A DNA stretch of 64,000 nt from Candidatus Formimonas warabiya (GTDB lineage Bacteria > Bacillota > Dehalobacteriia > Dehalobacteriales > Dehalobacteriaceae). This document shows positions 63,891 through 64,000 of the stretch, one piece after another (position 1 is the stretch's first letter; the number at the start of each line of letters is the position of its first letter). A model generated the notes under the pieces. That model ran no database searches, was not told where the DNA came from, and saw only the letters and a list, made by a program, of their open reading frames with translations. The stretch covers positions 1,562,903 to 1,626,902 of the forward strand of contig NZ_CP017634.1 of the NCBI RefSeq assembly GCF_002777255.1, given 5' to 3'. The translations under genes and the position numbers were made by a program.

Positions 63891-63930
63891 ATTCGGGATT
63901 CGGGAACCGGGATCCGGGTACCGGGGAAAC
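63891..63930. repeat. GC-rich dispersed repeat, second location
   Basis: Blocks GGGATTCGGGAACCGGGATC and CGGGTACCGGGG repeat, in reverse complement, the sequence seen at 32945-32984. It is again just behind a terminator, between genes. Confidence 0.65.
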
Positions 63931-63947
63931 CATTAAATCAAATCACT

Positions 63948-64000
63948 TTACGTGCTGATATCCATTAACTTTTCAAAGATGTCCAAACGGAGTTTTTTCA
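63948..64000 (-). CDS. Partial gene, C-terminus only (runs off window end)
   Basis: The minus strand from the window edge reads in frame as KKLRLDIFEKLMDIST then TAA at 63948-63950. Only 16 full codons are visible, so no family can be given. Its position next to gpr suggests a gene convergent with gpr. Confidence 0.4.
   Translation of the reverse strand, partial: KKLRLDIFEKLMDIST

Noticed and set aside
1..64000. CRISPR arrays and rRNA genes
   Set aside because: No regularly spaced direct repeats and no rRNA-like sequence were seen on reading the window.

Overview
This window looks like a chromosomal segment of an anaerobic, spore-forming member of the Firmicutes, probably a Peptococcaceae-like clostridium. 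The evidence is the sporulation genes (spoVS, ylbJ, gpr), a Firmicutes fatty-acid regulon (fapR-plsX-fab), an NADH-linked trimeric [FeFe]-hydrogenase, acetate kinase, strong AGGAGG-type ribosome binding sites and many GTG/TTG starts. The species call is inference.

Layout. 1-2945: nucleoside-type (BMP/Yuf family) ABC permeases and ATPase, minus strand. 3343-6444: a PucR-family regulator gene split by an IS3-family element (3619-5097). 6587-7771: a PreA-like dihydropyrimidine dehydrogenase subunit. 8052-9529: a second, inverted, nearly identical copy of the IS, which has replaced the last codons of a sirtuin gene. 10427-23380: a peptide or amide utilisation locus with a PepV-like dipeptidase, an Asp/Glu/hydantoin racemase, three paralogous M29/NicX-like metalloenzymes, a complete Opp/Dpp ABC importer and a second PucR regulator. 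Four transcription units here carry the same palindrome (TTTGTAATAATTACAAA type) at a nearly constant 115-121 bp from the start codon. 23699-26000: an ABC-2 type exporter. 26081-26185: a tRNA-Leu 3' fragment beside a large perfect hairpin.

26261-36529: spoVS, a radical SAM gene, rnc and the type II fatty-acid operon read from fapR down to fabF. 36691-38361: a SiaB kinase / SiaC phosphoprotein / GGDEF signalling set. 38558-43049: rpmF, yceD, ackA, ylbJ, a coiled-coil gene and rsmD. 43174-43314: a candidate structured small RNA. 43370-48769: the NuoE / ferredoxin / NuoF-GltD fusion / HydA hydrogenase operon, with a Rex-like site upstream.

49331-57254 is an accessory region: a decayed PhoX gene, a tail-collar protein, an orphan BMP lipoprotein, a double-glycine-leader Cys-rich peptide, a 1282-residue LuxR-type ATPase regulator and two tandem tiny hydrophobic proteins. 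57679-62399 is a complete cyanophycin cycle (cphA, cphB, iadA). The window closes with a small zinc-finger protein, the spore protease gpr and a partial gene.

The most interesting signals are the four-site palindrome regulon around the M29-like paralogues, the exact reconstruction of the IS-split PucR gene, the candidate small RNA between rsmD and hydA, and the peptide genes of the accessory region.
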